From contig JAHBBC010000002.1 in the NCBI GenBank assembly GCA_019915015.1, forward strand, positions 2,604,001 through 2,668,000: DNA of 64,000 nt. Reading direction: 5' to 3'. The stretch comes from Auriscalpium vulgare (lineage: Eukaryota; Basidiomycota; Agaricomycetes; Russulales; Auriscalpiaceae). The notes below the pieces were generated by a model. The model was not told where the DNA came from and did not search any database. It saw only the letters and a program-made list of their open reading frames with translations. Of this stretch, positions 21,436 to 31,325 are shown piece by piece; the first letter of the stretch is position 1, and every line of letters begins with the position of its first letter. Made by a program: the position numbers and the translations under genes.

Positions 21436-21939
21436 CTGTACCATTTCGATCGGTTCGCCACCCTGGTGTGACCGTGACCCAACAGGCGAAATTTCAGGTT
21501 CACCGCTCATCGGGTGTGACCGTGACCACGGCAGCATATCACCTCGTGAACAAGTTCGCCGCATCCATGAGACTGGGAAGGGTGAGTAGCTATCCTACAC
21601 AACAATGTCAATTGTCCGTGTCAGTCTACACCGAAGCTGAGACAATGGGAGAAGCCGCTCGGTGACTGCCAAATGTACTAGATTAGATTACTCAGTGTGA
21701 TAGATAAACAGACAACTAGTCATGGAAAAATTCAATTATACACAGCAAGTCTATGTGATCCAACGTAACCTCAACTTGCAGGCCTCCCAGTGTTACTTTC
21801 GAGGCCCTTGAAAATTTCAAACTCAAGACTCGCTGGAGGCTTTCGCCACCCCGCCCTGTGACCCGTGATAGCACCCATATTTCGCCTCGCCGGACACCCC
21901 CTGTGACCCGTGACCGGTGAACCGATTGAAATGGTACAG
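21436..21939. mobile_element. 504-bp TA-flanked MITE, unit 1
   Basis: The ends CTGTACCATTTCGATCGG and, inverted, CTGTACCATTTCAATCGG extend to a 24-bp terminal repeat with two mismatches. TA lies on both sides (21434-21435 and 21940-21941), as for Tc1/mariner-type insertions. Inside, GTGTGACCGTGACC-like words recur. No transposase is present. Confidence 0.7.
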
Positions 21940-22245
21940 TATATCATGAATTCGCAAATGTAACAGTTGATACCTGTGACAATATGGAGATTTCCTGGGA
22001 ATGCAAGATTTTGAGGCTTTCCTTAGCTACTTAATGAGGCTTATTTAATGAGATGAAAAAGGAGCTACAATAAATATATACTTACATATGATGAGTTCTA
22101 CACGTTTGCATTTTGTTATTTGCTACAGTAGCGCTCAATGAAAGCATTTGAATTAAACATGTAGGTAATAAAGAAGGATTATATATTATGCATAATATAT
22201 ATATATATAAAGAATAAAGTAAATGAATTTAAAATCGATTTTTTT

Positions 22246-22822
22246 CGGAAAACGCGGGTGAGCCTCGGGTGAACCCGTAAAGTGTACTGTACTTCGGACT
22301 CCGACGCGCTATTCTTCTCCTTGAAAGAACTGATTCCCAATGTGGAATCAGAACAGGATATGCTTCAAGAGATGTGTAGGGTGCCTAGGTCGAAAATGTA
22401 CGAACCTTCAGGAAGTTGTAGACACCCTTCAAGAAAATGTATGGACCCTTCAAAGGTTTGTAGTCCCCCTTCAAGATGCATAGGCATGGCAGTTTGCGAT
22501 CTTCTATTCTTCTGGACCGCAGATGAAAAGTAATCTTTCTTTATTTCGGTGAGCTCAAATTTATTTCATATCGCACCTGCCCAGAAGCCAATAGAGCTGT
22601 CAATATTCAGATGTTGATATATGTCGCACTCAATAGCACTCAGCCTCTGAGCTGACCCAGCAACATTGAGTCTTTTAATATGTATTGTGCTCAGAAAGAA
22701 TTTAATAATGCTCCGGAAAAACACGGGTGAGCCTCGGGTGAACCCGTAAAGTGTACTTTACTTCGGACTCCGACGCGCTATTCTTCTCCTTGAAAGAACT
22801 GATTCCCAATGTGGAATCAGAA
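22246..22822 (+). repeat. Pair of ~108-bp direct repeats with a short-unit array between
   Basis: 22246-22353 and 22713-22822 share GGGTGAGCCTCGGGTGAACC through CCCAATGTGGAATCAGAA with few differences. Between them (22415-22485) a roughly 21-bp unit built on TGTA and CCCTTCAAG recurs four to five times. The pair could be terminal repeats of a very small element or a local duplication. Confidence 0.6.
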
Positions 22823-22844
22823 TACGCCTTGTTACATGCTGCCA

Positions 22845-23440
22845 GGCAATCATTGGGGAATTTTTGCCCTTTTGTCAAGTCAACAGCCACGTAATAATTT
22901 GGGAAATTGAGGTGTTTCACAGCAACAGCAGCGTTCAGACCATTCAAGTAGTCTTTCCGAATGTTTGCAAGGTAGGAGCCAGAGTTCTCACCATTGCAGT
23001 CTTGCAAAACATTTCATGATCAAAAGTGCACCTTGGACAGCACCCTTGAACCATCAACCCAGTGGCACGACCTGCACATAGTTGTCCAACCTGCTCTCAT
23101 CATTCCAATGGCCACCACGCAACCTCAAGCACAACATCTCCCACAGCTGTCACAACTCGTCAGAATGCCATCAGACATGTTTACTGTTGAGATTGTCATC
23201 AGAATGTGTGCACAATGCCACTCCAGTTACTGTGACATCTGTATTCCTCTGCAGTCGCACCATTGTCCACCTCAGTTCTTGTACTCGCACTGCATCATTC
23301 TGATCCTGATTGTTTTGTATTTTCATCAGCGTCCCGATTATTGCCTCAGGAATCGGACCACCATTCCGGAGCATTCTTACCGGAAGAATGATCACAACGT
23401 CACAACATTGCAACACTCACCTCCGACCACCTAGTGCATC
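22845..23440 (+). repeat. Cargo repeat family R, 5' half, copy 3
   Basis: GCCAGGCAATCATT, GTCAAGTCAACAG and the later CACCTTGGACA and CCTCAAGCACA words match 19235-19545 in the same order. This copy ends near 23440, just before the right end of the cargo. Confidence 0.55.
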
Positions 23441-23610
23441 GGAGCATGCAGGACGTTGAGCTACCACCCAATGATAGAGACAATCCCCAAGCCTAAACTG
23501 TCAGCAATTTTGCTTGGGTATATTTAATGGCCAAGCCCCTCTCCCCCCTGCCCCCTAAATGATTAAGAGTAATTGTACTGCCATGCTTGCGCTGGCCATT
23601 TCCCACCAAG

Positions 23611-25376
23611 TAGTTGATGGCACGGAGCGCTGGCGAGGCGAGCAAGGCTACTTTAAGGTCTTCTTGAGCGGCAATATGTTCTGGTCCGAACTCGAATGGG
23701 ACACCTTTGCGAGTAAGCTGTGTCAAGACGTGGGCACGTTTCGCGAACGAGTCGATGAAAATGCGGCAGACTCCAATGGTACCAAGGAATGCACGAACGT
23801 CAGAGACATCTTTGCAGGGGCCCCAGTTGCGGATAACTGAGACAGTGGACTCGTCAGGACGTCGACCTTCTGGGGTGCAACGATGGCCAAGAACGGTGAA
23901 CTCGCGACTGATAATGATAGACTTGGTGCCAGAGAATGTGCCACCACAATACTTCATGCGCTGCAAGATACGGTTGACATTCTGGAAGTGCTCCCAGACA
24001 AAACGGCGGATGTTGCGATTGTTCGCGATGTGCTCGGGCTTGCCATATTCGTCAAGATACTCGGATGCGGGACCTTTGAGTGGGACATCGTCGATGTAGG
24101 GGACTGTAATCGCTGGTATCTCAGGCTGGAGGATGTACGTGACGTCGTCATGGAAGATAGGAACTGAGTTCGTCCATCCCATGGGTAGGGTGACAAGGCG
24201 CTTGGCTCCAAAGGGCGTCTGGAACGTAGTGAGATCTCGCGAGTGTTCGTCAATGAGGTGTTCGTCATAGCCAACGTAGAGATCGAGTATTCCACCGCAT
24301 GCGCGGCCTCCGAACTGTTCTGCAAGGTGCTCTGGCGTGGGTGTGACTCCGGAATGTGCGATAGTGACGGCGTTGAGGGGCTCAAGACTGTGAACAATGC
24401 GTAGCGACTTGCCATCTTTCTTCGCGACGCAGAACCAACGCGAACGATACGATGAATTCGAGTCTTCATATGTGCCTGCATGAATCTTGCGACGAATGAG
24501 ATCTGTGACTTCTTTGTAAAGACCTGGTGGGATCGGAATATTGCGCTGTACCCAAGGTGTATGCGGAACGACAGGGATTTGGACTGGAGGAAAGAACTCG
24601 CGCTTGAAACTGCCTCGCTCTGAGTCATTCCAAGCGAAAGCGTCGTTGTGAACTGAAATGACGTGGTGCAATAGGTCTCGTTCGGCTGGCTGAAGGAAAT
24701 TGTAGCACTCTTGGCTATCAACAGTGTCTTTGCGTTCTTGCGTGTAGCGTCCGGTGGGTACAAAGGGCGGGGGATGCGTAGGGAGCATAGGGAGCGATGC
24801 AAGGGGATCTCCCTGTATGTTGCGAACTATGCGGAACTGTTCTGGGACTGAGCCTAGCACAGGCTTGACTTTCTGGGCAACGGGCTTGTACTTGCGCTTC
24901 GCAAACGTTTCGCGAACTGGGGGTATCTGATTCTCTGGCAAAGGCAATGGACAAAGGTCTGAGGCAAAGGTAGAAAAGAGTGTGGATTGCGTTGAGGCGG
25001 GATTTGGAGCGAACGTTGAAGTCAAAACTGTAAAAGCTGCTGGAGCGGCGTGGTTGGGAAGCAAAGAACGAGCGTCGGAGGCGGTTAAATAAGCAAACTG
25101 GAGCGAGGATTCGTCTGAAGGGTCAAGAGGGGTATAAGCAAGTGCGCGAACACTCGCGCCGTCGCCTTCCAAGATGAGGGCGACTTCTTCACCATCTTCT
25201 AGATAATCAAGCAGCGAAAGTTGTCTCCTGTGAGACTCGAAACCGATGATGCCCTCTAGGGAACGTAGGCACTGTGACAACAGCTGTCGAGTTGGGATTG
25301 CGAAGCGTAACAGTCTGGTCTTCGTTCTTGAAGTTGCGCACAACACTCTCTGTGATAACGTCGAAGGGGCGTCCAA
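23611..25376 (-). pseudogene. pol: Gypsy-2 reverse transcriptase part of Pol, unit 1
   Basis: Minus-strand RT domain: FFPPVQIPVVPHTPWVQ, WFCVAKKDGKSLRIVHS, LVTLPMGWTNSVPIFHDD and the catalytic YIDD motif (plus-strand 24083-24100), then the connection to RNase H at LRAINY. The frame is +1 relative to gag-protease and overlaps it (25207-25376). The Met at 25376 lies upstream of recognisable homology, so the real start may be a frameshift. After 23611 the frame reads cargo to a stop at 23493. RNase H and integrase are lost from this reading frame. Confidence 0.9.
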
Positions 25377-27405
25377 GTAGAATGTCGTACGCGACGTTGC
25401 GAATGACGTGGATCTGCAAGTAGATGGTAATATTCGCGATCTTGACGGGGACGTTGCGAGCTAATCCAAGCGAGCTGTCATAGTGTGTGTTGGCACTCTG
25501 AACACGAATGCGGATCGAAGGGTCGTATGCAAGGCCAAGATGGTGACAAATCTCTTCTGACATCGAGATAATCTGTGACCCGGGATCCAAAAGGCATTCA
25601 ACTGTGTCTTTGTTGTCAATGATAGCGTCGATGGAGCGGAGCGCATGTGATTCGCGGGCGACAGTCAAGACTTTAGGCTCTTCTTCAGGGGCTAAGTCCA
25701 TCAGGTACGTCTCATATGGATCATCAATGACTAGGACGCCGGGCGGAGGGTTATTGCGATCTGGCGCGATAACACGAGGGGCAGGGACATAGTTTGCAAA
25801 CGTCTTGGCTTCAGCTTCGGCAATTGCCGCGGCGGGCGAGACTATGTCTTCTGGGACCTCTTCGACAGTGGGGAAACTGGAAATGACTTGCTCATTGACT
25901 GCACGACGAGGTGTGACAACATCGCGATACTTCGCGCGGACCTCTGGCGAGAGTGAAAGGAGTTCCTCAGGTGTGAGCGTGATCGAGTTCGCTTTCATCG
26001 AGCGAGCAAACACTGTGTCTGCTATCTCTGTCTTGTGGACTGGAGCATTTGTCTTGTAAGCGGTGTCTCGCGCATTCAAAGGCCTGGGCGGGTCTGCAGG
26101 GACAAAGCGTGTCTGCTTGACTGGGGCGGAAGTAGCGTCACGAGCTTTGGCAAAGGGGTGCGAAGGTGTGCGAGGTGCTGATGACTGTGCTGGACTAGGA
26201 GCGGGAGCTTGCGCTGGAGCTGGAGCTTGAACTGGTGGGGCATCTTGAGTCGGCTTCACGTTCGCGGTTCGACGAGGGGGCACTTCTACGCCGTCGAAGA
26301 CCAACTTGAGCGAATCGCGAGCCTGTGGGCCTTTCAGTGCTGCTAGCTCAGCTTCAAGTGCGGCGATGCGATCTGTCGCGGAAAGCGTGAACGTCGAGAG
26401 CGGCTCAACTGCGAGCATCATCTGGGCTTGTGCGCGCTGGCCTGGGTTGCGTCGATGCCACTCCATCATGCGATCACGAAGGGTGTTGCCTGTAATAAAG
26501 CGGGGAACAAATCCTCCACCAGGTAGTATGACTCTTCCTTCATGGTTTCGCTTGACGTAGCCAGTGCGGATGTCTTCTTCGACTGCAGGACAGTTCGCGA
26601 TGTGATGATCTGGAGCGCCATCATATAGGCAACGATTCTCTGAGCGAATGGTGTCAACTGGAGCAGGTGTGGGCGTGGACAAGGCTGCTGGGACTGCGCT
26701 ATTGCCTTGAATTGCTTGGGTGAGCGAACGAACGAGGGTGACAAGGAGTTCTTCCGTCTTGATCGCTGGGGCTGGCGTTAACGATGAGCTGGGTGCTAAA
26801 GCGGCGTCGTTGCGAAAGGAAGAGGCTGCTGTGCCATGTAGAACATAGTTCGTTGCGTCCTTGACGTCAGAAACAAGATAGGGGTCTTCTGGCTCCTGGT
26901 CTGGCAATTTGATCTGAAGGCGAGCATGGACACGCTGCCAAAGCTCAGCTGGGATGCCTCGAACGAATTCTCGTTGTTGCTGGAGGTCTGAGAGGCGCTT
27001 GTGCTTGATAAGATAGCTGGAGAGCGTCAAGAAGTCGCGATGGAATGTTGCGAACTCTTCCAGTGTCGAGATTCCGTTGGCGCGACGTTCCGCGACGAGG
27101 TGCTCAAGGTCTGCAACTGAATATGCTTTGTCTTCGCTAGCACCTGGGTAGAGCTTCGCGACAGCTTCCTTGAACTCTTTGTATGACTTGGAGGCGTCGG
27201 TGAACTCTGTCATGGCGTCGAAAAGATCGGCTACTTCGATAGGGACATAACTCTGTGCCCAAGTCTTCTTCTCTTCATCCTTGGTGATTGAGCAACGAAG
27301 GAATAGGATTTCAAGGTCTGCAAAGAACCTGCGGATTGAACGAGGCTGTTCTGGGGTAAATATAGGGGCGGTGCGATCACCACGAGCTGGCATAAGCGTA
27401 GTCAT
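25207..27405 (-). CDS. gag: Gypsy-2 Gag-protease, unit 1
   Basis: The likely start is the Met at 27405 (MTTLMPARGDRTAPIF), where Gag-like sequence begins; the frame is open further, to 27888 inside the LTR. The capsid-like part includes RRFFADLEILFLRC and FVRGIPAELWQR. The zinc-knuckle position reads CLYDGAPDHHIANC, so the second Cys of the CCHC motif is Asp. A Pro/Ala-rich linker follows. The C-terminal protease has LLDPGSQI, with Asp-Pro-Gly-Ser in place of the usual DTG/DSG, and ILLGRPFDV. No stop interrupts the frame. Confidence 0.85.
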   Translation of the reverse strand: MTTLMPARGDRTAPIFTPEQPRSIRRFFADLEILFLRCSITKDEEKKTWAQSYVPIEVADLFDAMTEFTDASKSYKEFKEAVAKLYPGASEDKAYSVADLEHLVAERRANGISTLEEFATFHRDFLTLSSYLIKHKRLSDLQQQREFVRGIPAELWQRVHARLQIKLPDQEPEDPYLVSDVKDATNYVLHGTAASSFRNDAALAPSSSLTPAPAIKTEELLVTLVRSLTQAIQGNSAVPAALSTPTPAPVDTIRSENRCLYDGAPDHHIANCPAVEEDIRTGYVKRNHEGRVILPGGGFVPRFITGNTLRDRMMEWHRRNPGQRAQAQMMLAVEPLSTFTLSATDRIAALEAELAALKGPQARDSLKLVFDGVEVPPRRTANVKPTQDAPPVQAPAPAQAPAPSPAQSSAPRTPSHPFAKARDATSAPVKQTRFVPADPPRPLNARDTAYKTNAPVHKTEIADTVFARSMKANSITLTPEELLSLSPEVRAKYRDVVTPRRAVNEQVISSFPTVEEVPEDIVSPAAAIAEAEAKTFANYVPAPRVIAPDRNNPPPGVLVIDDPYETYLMDLAPEEEPKVLTVARESHALRSIDAIIDNKDTVECLLDPGSQIISMSEEICHHLGLAYDPSIRIRVQSANTHYDSSLGLARNVPVKIANITIYLQIHVIRNVAYDILLGRPFDVITESVVRNFKNEDQTVTLRNPNSTAVVTVPTFPRGHHRFRVSQETTFAA

Positions 27406-27846
27406 CGCGATAAAAGGTTGGGGATTGGTGATAGGGACTTGAACGGTGTGTGTGCAACGGTTCGCGATATAAACGGCGGGCGATGGAAGACGACTGGTGA
27501 TGGCTGGAGGTGTGGAAATAGGCTGGGGCGATGGCGAAGGCGGAGTGCGCGATGTGACGGGATGTAGCAAGGGGCGAGGCGACGATGGGAAGCTTCCTGG
27601 AAACGGTGGAGAGTCTTCTAATGGATCTAGGAGGTTGATATCACTGAGAAGGTCGGAAGGAAGGTTGTTGTGTGTTGCAAATGGACTAGGGACTGAGGAA
27701 AAGAGTTCTCCTGGACTGGGGGGCCAAACGACAAACGATTCGCGAAGTTCTGCGGCTAGGGAGGAGACTCGAGTAGGATAGCGATGTCGATGTGTAGGAG
27801 GTGTGGAAGATGAACGAGAGTGATCTGAAGCAATCCTGGTAGTGCC

Positions 27847-27863
27847 CCTCGCGGTGGGCTCCA
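27847..27863 (-). other. Candidate tRNA primer binding site of Gypsy-2, unit 1
   Basis: On the minus strand TGGAGCCCACCGCGAGG starts four bases after the LTR. It begins with TGG, as a site complementary to a tRNA CCA end should. The matching tRNA was not identified. The second copy is at 45029-45045. Confidence 0.6.
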
Positions 27864-27867
27864 CAAA

Positions 27868-29024
27868 TGATGACCTATCTCGGCGCACAGGCGGTCAGAT
27901 GGCAAAACAAACCACAAAACCAACTCCTGCTGGCTCGAGCGGTGCTAGTAACAGGTTGGGGGCGCGTCCCAGGACCTACAGATGACTCGGGGAGAGGCGT
28001 GAACGCTGGGGGGAAGTCGCTAGGTGACTTGGAGGGCGATAGGACAATGGACAAGGTGATCTGGGATGGAAGTCGACGCTGCTGGTGCGGAACAGGACGT
28101 TGCGATGTGTAGCGAGCTTGAGAATACCTTGCTGGAGGGCTGAGACGATGGGGGAACAAAGGCGAGGACGAGGGGACAAGGGGACAAGGTGATACGAAGG
28201 TCGCGACGTAACGCGATAACGCTGGACGAGGTGAAAACAATGTGCTCTGCGAAGTTGAAGGCTTGTAAACGTGGGCTCTGCGAAGGTGAAGGCTATAATC
28301 TTGGGCGCTGCGAAGTTGAAGGTCGAGGTCGATGTTGAACGCGATAAAACGATGTTGCAAAGGTTTTAGACGTTGACTCTGGAGGGGAGAAGTTGTCTGA
28401 TATTCAGTGACCTAGCTACCAACAGATATACACGGGAAACATGTCTCTGTGGCTACTGTGAGTCATCTGGTAAGTATGGGGATAGTGAGACATTCTAGAA
28501 GGCGTATCCAATCAGAAACAAGCATCGCGACGTATCGGAACAGCAAGGCTGTGCTATCTCCATGTGAAACTCCGAGATATGCGGATCGCGACGTATCGGA
28601 AACCATCAAACCGGAACATTGCTCTGAGACACTGCATCTAGACCGGACCCTGGGACCTGTGGGTGACGTGTCGAGGGGCTGCGCAACGCTAGGACGCTCT
28701 GGGAACGAGGTGGGAGGCGAGGGCAACATGTGGATGTATGCGCGAGACATTGCGACGTGCGCACAGAATGCTAATGGCTGGCTCAGAACGTCTTGGTGAC
28801 TTGGGGGGCATGTACACATGACTTGGGGACTTGTGCAATCGTCCTGCGTGGCCTGGATGGTAGAGAATCGATGGAGACGTCAAGGAGTATAGGCCCGTGT
28901 TGCTACAAGTGTGCTAGCGTCTTGGCTGGAACTGCGAGCGCGATGTGTTGCGATAGTCGATGTTGAGGCGATAGAACGTGCCAAAAATGCGAAAACAGAA
29001 GCCACCCGCGCTGGGGGCGTATCA
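27868..29024 (-). repeat. Gypsy-2 LTR, copy 2 (shared by both units)
   Basis: The 1157-bp repeat is the 5' LTR of unit 1 and the 3' LTR of unit 2. No host sequence or target duplication lies beside it, only element interior on both sides. That is the mark of a recombination-made tandem rather than two insertions. Confidence 0.95.
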
Positions 29025-29272
29025 CCTCCTCCTTACTGAAGATCTGACCGTCCTCGGTCAGCGCGTGCGTTGAATACGGGTCGGCAAAGGAGTGCTGGGG
29101 GCTGCGGTGGGTGGGAACGAAAGGTTACAGAAATGGAAGAGTGAAGCATATAGCGAACTTGAATGTCCCTTCTTGGTCTCTGTAAATGGCATGGGCAAAA
29201 GGGAAACAAAACTTAAACAAACACAAGGGAAACCATGCGTAGCATGCTGGAAAGAGAAACAAAACAAAGGAG

Positions 29273-31325
29273 TCAGGAGCCATCTGGGGGACCATCCATG
29301 TCGTCTTCATCGGCTATTGGCATGTCTTCTAAGCTGTCATCGTCTCCTAAGGACTGGGAAGCTTCTAGTTCGCGAAGTCGAGTAGTGTCAATATCAATGG
29401 CATCTAAGTCCACTTCAATTCGCTTTCGCGCAAAGAAGGGGATGACTCTGAAGGCGGCAATGGGTCGATCAAAGACGGAACCATCTAGTTCTGCAACAAG
29501 GTAGGCGCCTCCGCGGTTTCGCGATACAACAACAAGGGGGCCTAGATAGCGAGGGCGCATCTTGCGGTTTAGCGACTTCTCGATAGCGGTGTGGCGGATC
29601 AATACAAGGTCTCCACGCTTGAAATCAAAGTCGCGAATGGTCGCTGCGTGGTCACGCTCAAAGCGCTCTGCTGCTGCTAGACGATGTGCAAAAACCTTGG
29701 AACGCAGGTGTGAAATGTGCTCGTGTCGCTTCTGGAGGGCTATGGCGCGTCGTGCAATGAGGTCTGTGGTCGAAAGAATGGACGTGGGCGGCGGCAAGAG
29801 GTACGTTGCTTCGGATATGTCAAGGGGAATGAGCGGATGACAACCTGTGACTGCAAAGTAGGGCGAGCAACCCATGCGGCGTCTTGTAGTAAGGCGCTCG
29901 GACCAAAAGACTGTGTGCGCAGACATAGACCAGCGACTCTGTTCTCCATCGCAGGCCTTGAACAATGCTTGACGAACGTCAAAGTGTGCACGCTCAACGA
30001 TGCCGTTGGCTCGCGAATTGTAACCACTGATGCGAATATGGCGAATGTTGTACTTCTTGGACAGATAGTCAAGTGCCTTGACAAATGGGCCTCCGTTGTC
30101 TGTGACGATTTCGCTTAATGAACCCCAACGACAAAGGATATCTTCAAAGACCCAATCTGCAATGGCCTTGGCTGTCTCACGGCGTAGGAGTCGAAACTCG
30201 GGGTACTGGGTGAGTGAACAGCGTCCTTGAACAATATAGCGAAAGCCGTTAGAGACTGGCATATGCATTGTGTCAACGTAGATCTTCGCGAAGAGCGCAG
30301 CGGGTGTCGCAACAACCGGGGGGATGAGAACTTGACGCTTCTGACGCTGCTGACAGATGAGACAGCTGCGGACATACCACATGGCATCCGCTTCGGAAGC
30401 TGGCCACCAAAAACGTTCTTGAATAAGCGATCTTGTAGCAAAAACTCCGCGATGTCCAACACGATCATGACATTCTGCAAGAACTTGAAGTCGTTGAGCT
30501 GGTTGTATCACAAGCTTGTGTGCGCCATCAAGACTGCGTCGCCAAAGTCTTGTCTTGTCGATAAAGAAGCGCGTCGCATAGCGGACAAAGGTCGCGAACT
30601 CAGAATCTGACAAGTCTTCTGGGCGTTCTGGTTTCCTTAACCAATTGTGGACTGCTTGAATGCGAAGGTCGTGGGTTCTAGCTGAGTCGGAACGTGGCAC
30701 ATCGTCATAACAGAGCTTGGGCTCCTCCTCCTCCTTACTGAAGTCTTGACCGTCCTCGGTCAGGGCATAGGTCGCGAAGCAGGGAGGGTGGGTGGGCACA
30801 GCTAGGATGTGGGAACGAAACGCAGAAGGCGAAGGGTAGACAATGTGAAGGAATCCATGCATGTTATCAAGCCAATCGTCATAACTGTCATCTTGTTCTG
30901 TCTCTGCTGGGGTATCTTCACCTTCTTGTCTATGTCGCGAAAGCCCGTCTGGTCCATGGCGAACCCCTGGAACGTGGCGAAGCTTGAAATGGAAGATGAG
31001 GATGCCTAGAATCCATCGATTGATACTTGCACTAGGGACGAGATCCGGGTTCTTGAGCATTCCTTTGATAGCGCTAGCGTCTACTTCAACAACTAGGTTG
31101 CAAACGCCAAGTAGATAGATGCGGAGTGTGCGTAGTGCACGGAAAAGGCCGTAAATCTCAAGCTTAGGCTGGGAGAAGCGTCGTTCGCGGTCGTTGAGCG
31201 TGATAGAACCAAAGCGATTGATATAGCGGAGCGTCTTCTTGGGGGTCGCGACGTCTTGCGCTAAGATATAGCCTATTGCAATGTACGAGGAGTCAACAGC
31301 TAAGACAACTGGGTCGGGTGATTCA
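29273..31325 (-). pseudogene. pol: Gypsy-2 RNase H-integrase, unit 2
   Basis: Same as 12090-14142, shifted by 17183 bp, with an identical translation. RNase H, the integrase zinc finger and the D, D, E motifs are present. It is likewise separated from RT by the cargo. The 3' untranslated region and polypurine tract (29025-29272) match unit 1. Confidence 0.9.

Larger units (their letters stand above)
14143..23610 (-). mobile_element. 9468-bp non-coding cargo inserted between RT and RNase H, unit 1
   Basis: RT ends in frame with LRAINY on the right side and RNase H begins with ES on the left, which gives an uninterrupted INYES in the empty gene. The insertion lies between an A and a T with no clear target duplication. 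The 13-bp word ATTACTCTTAATC occurs as inverted copies at 14148-14160 and 23561-23573, that is 5 bp from one end but 37 bp from the other. At the left end CGATTA-CTCT-TAATCG (14146-14161) forms a perfect hairpin, followed on the minus strand by TAA. Asymmetric inverted repeats, a 3' hairpin and A/T insertion resemble Helentron-type rolling-circle elements. No helicase or transposase is present, so it would be non-autonomous. Orientation is assigned from the hairpin. Confidence 0.55.
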
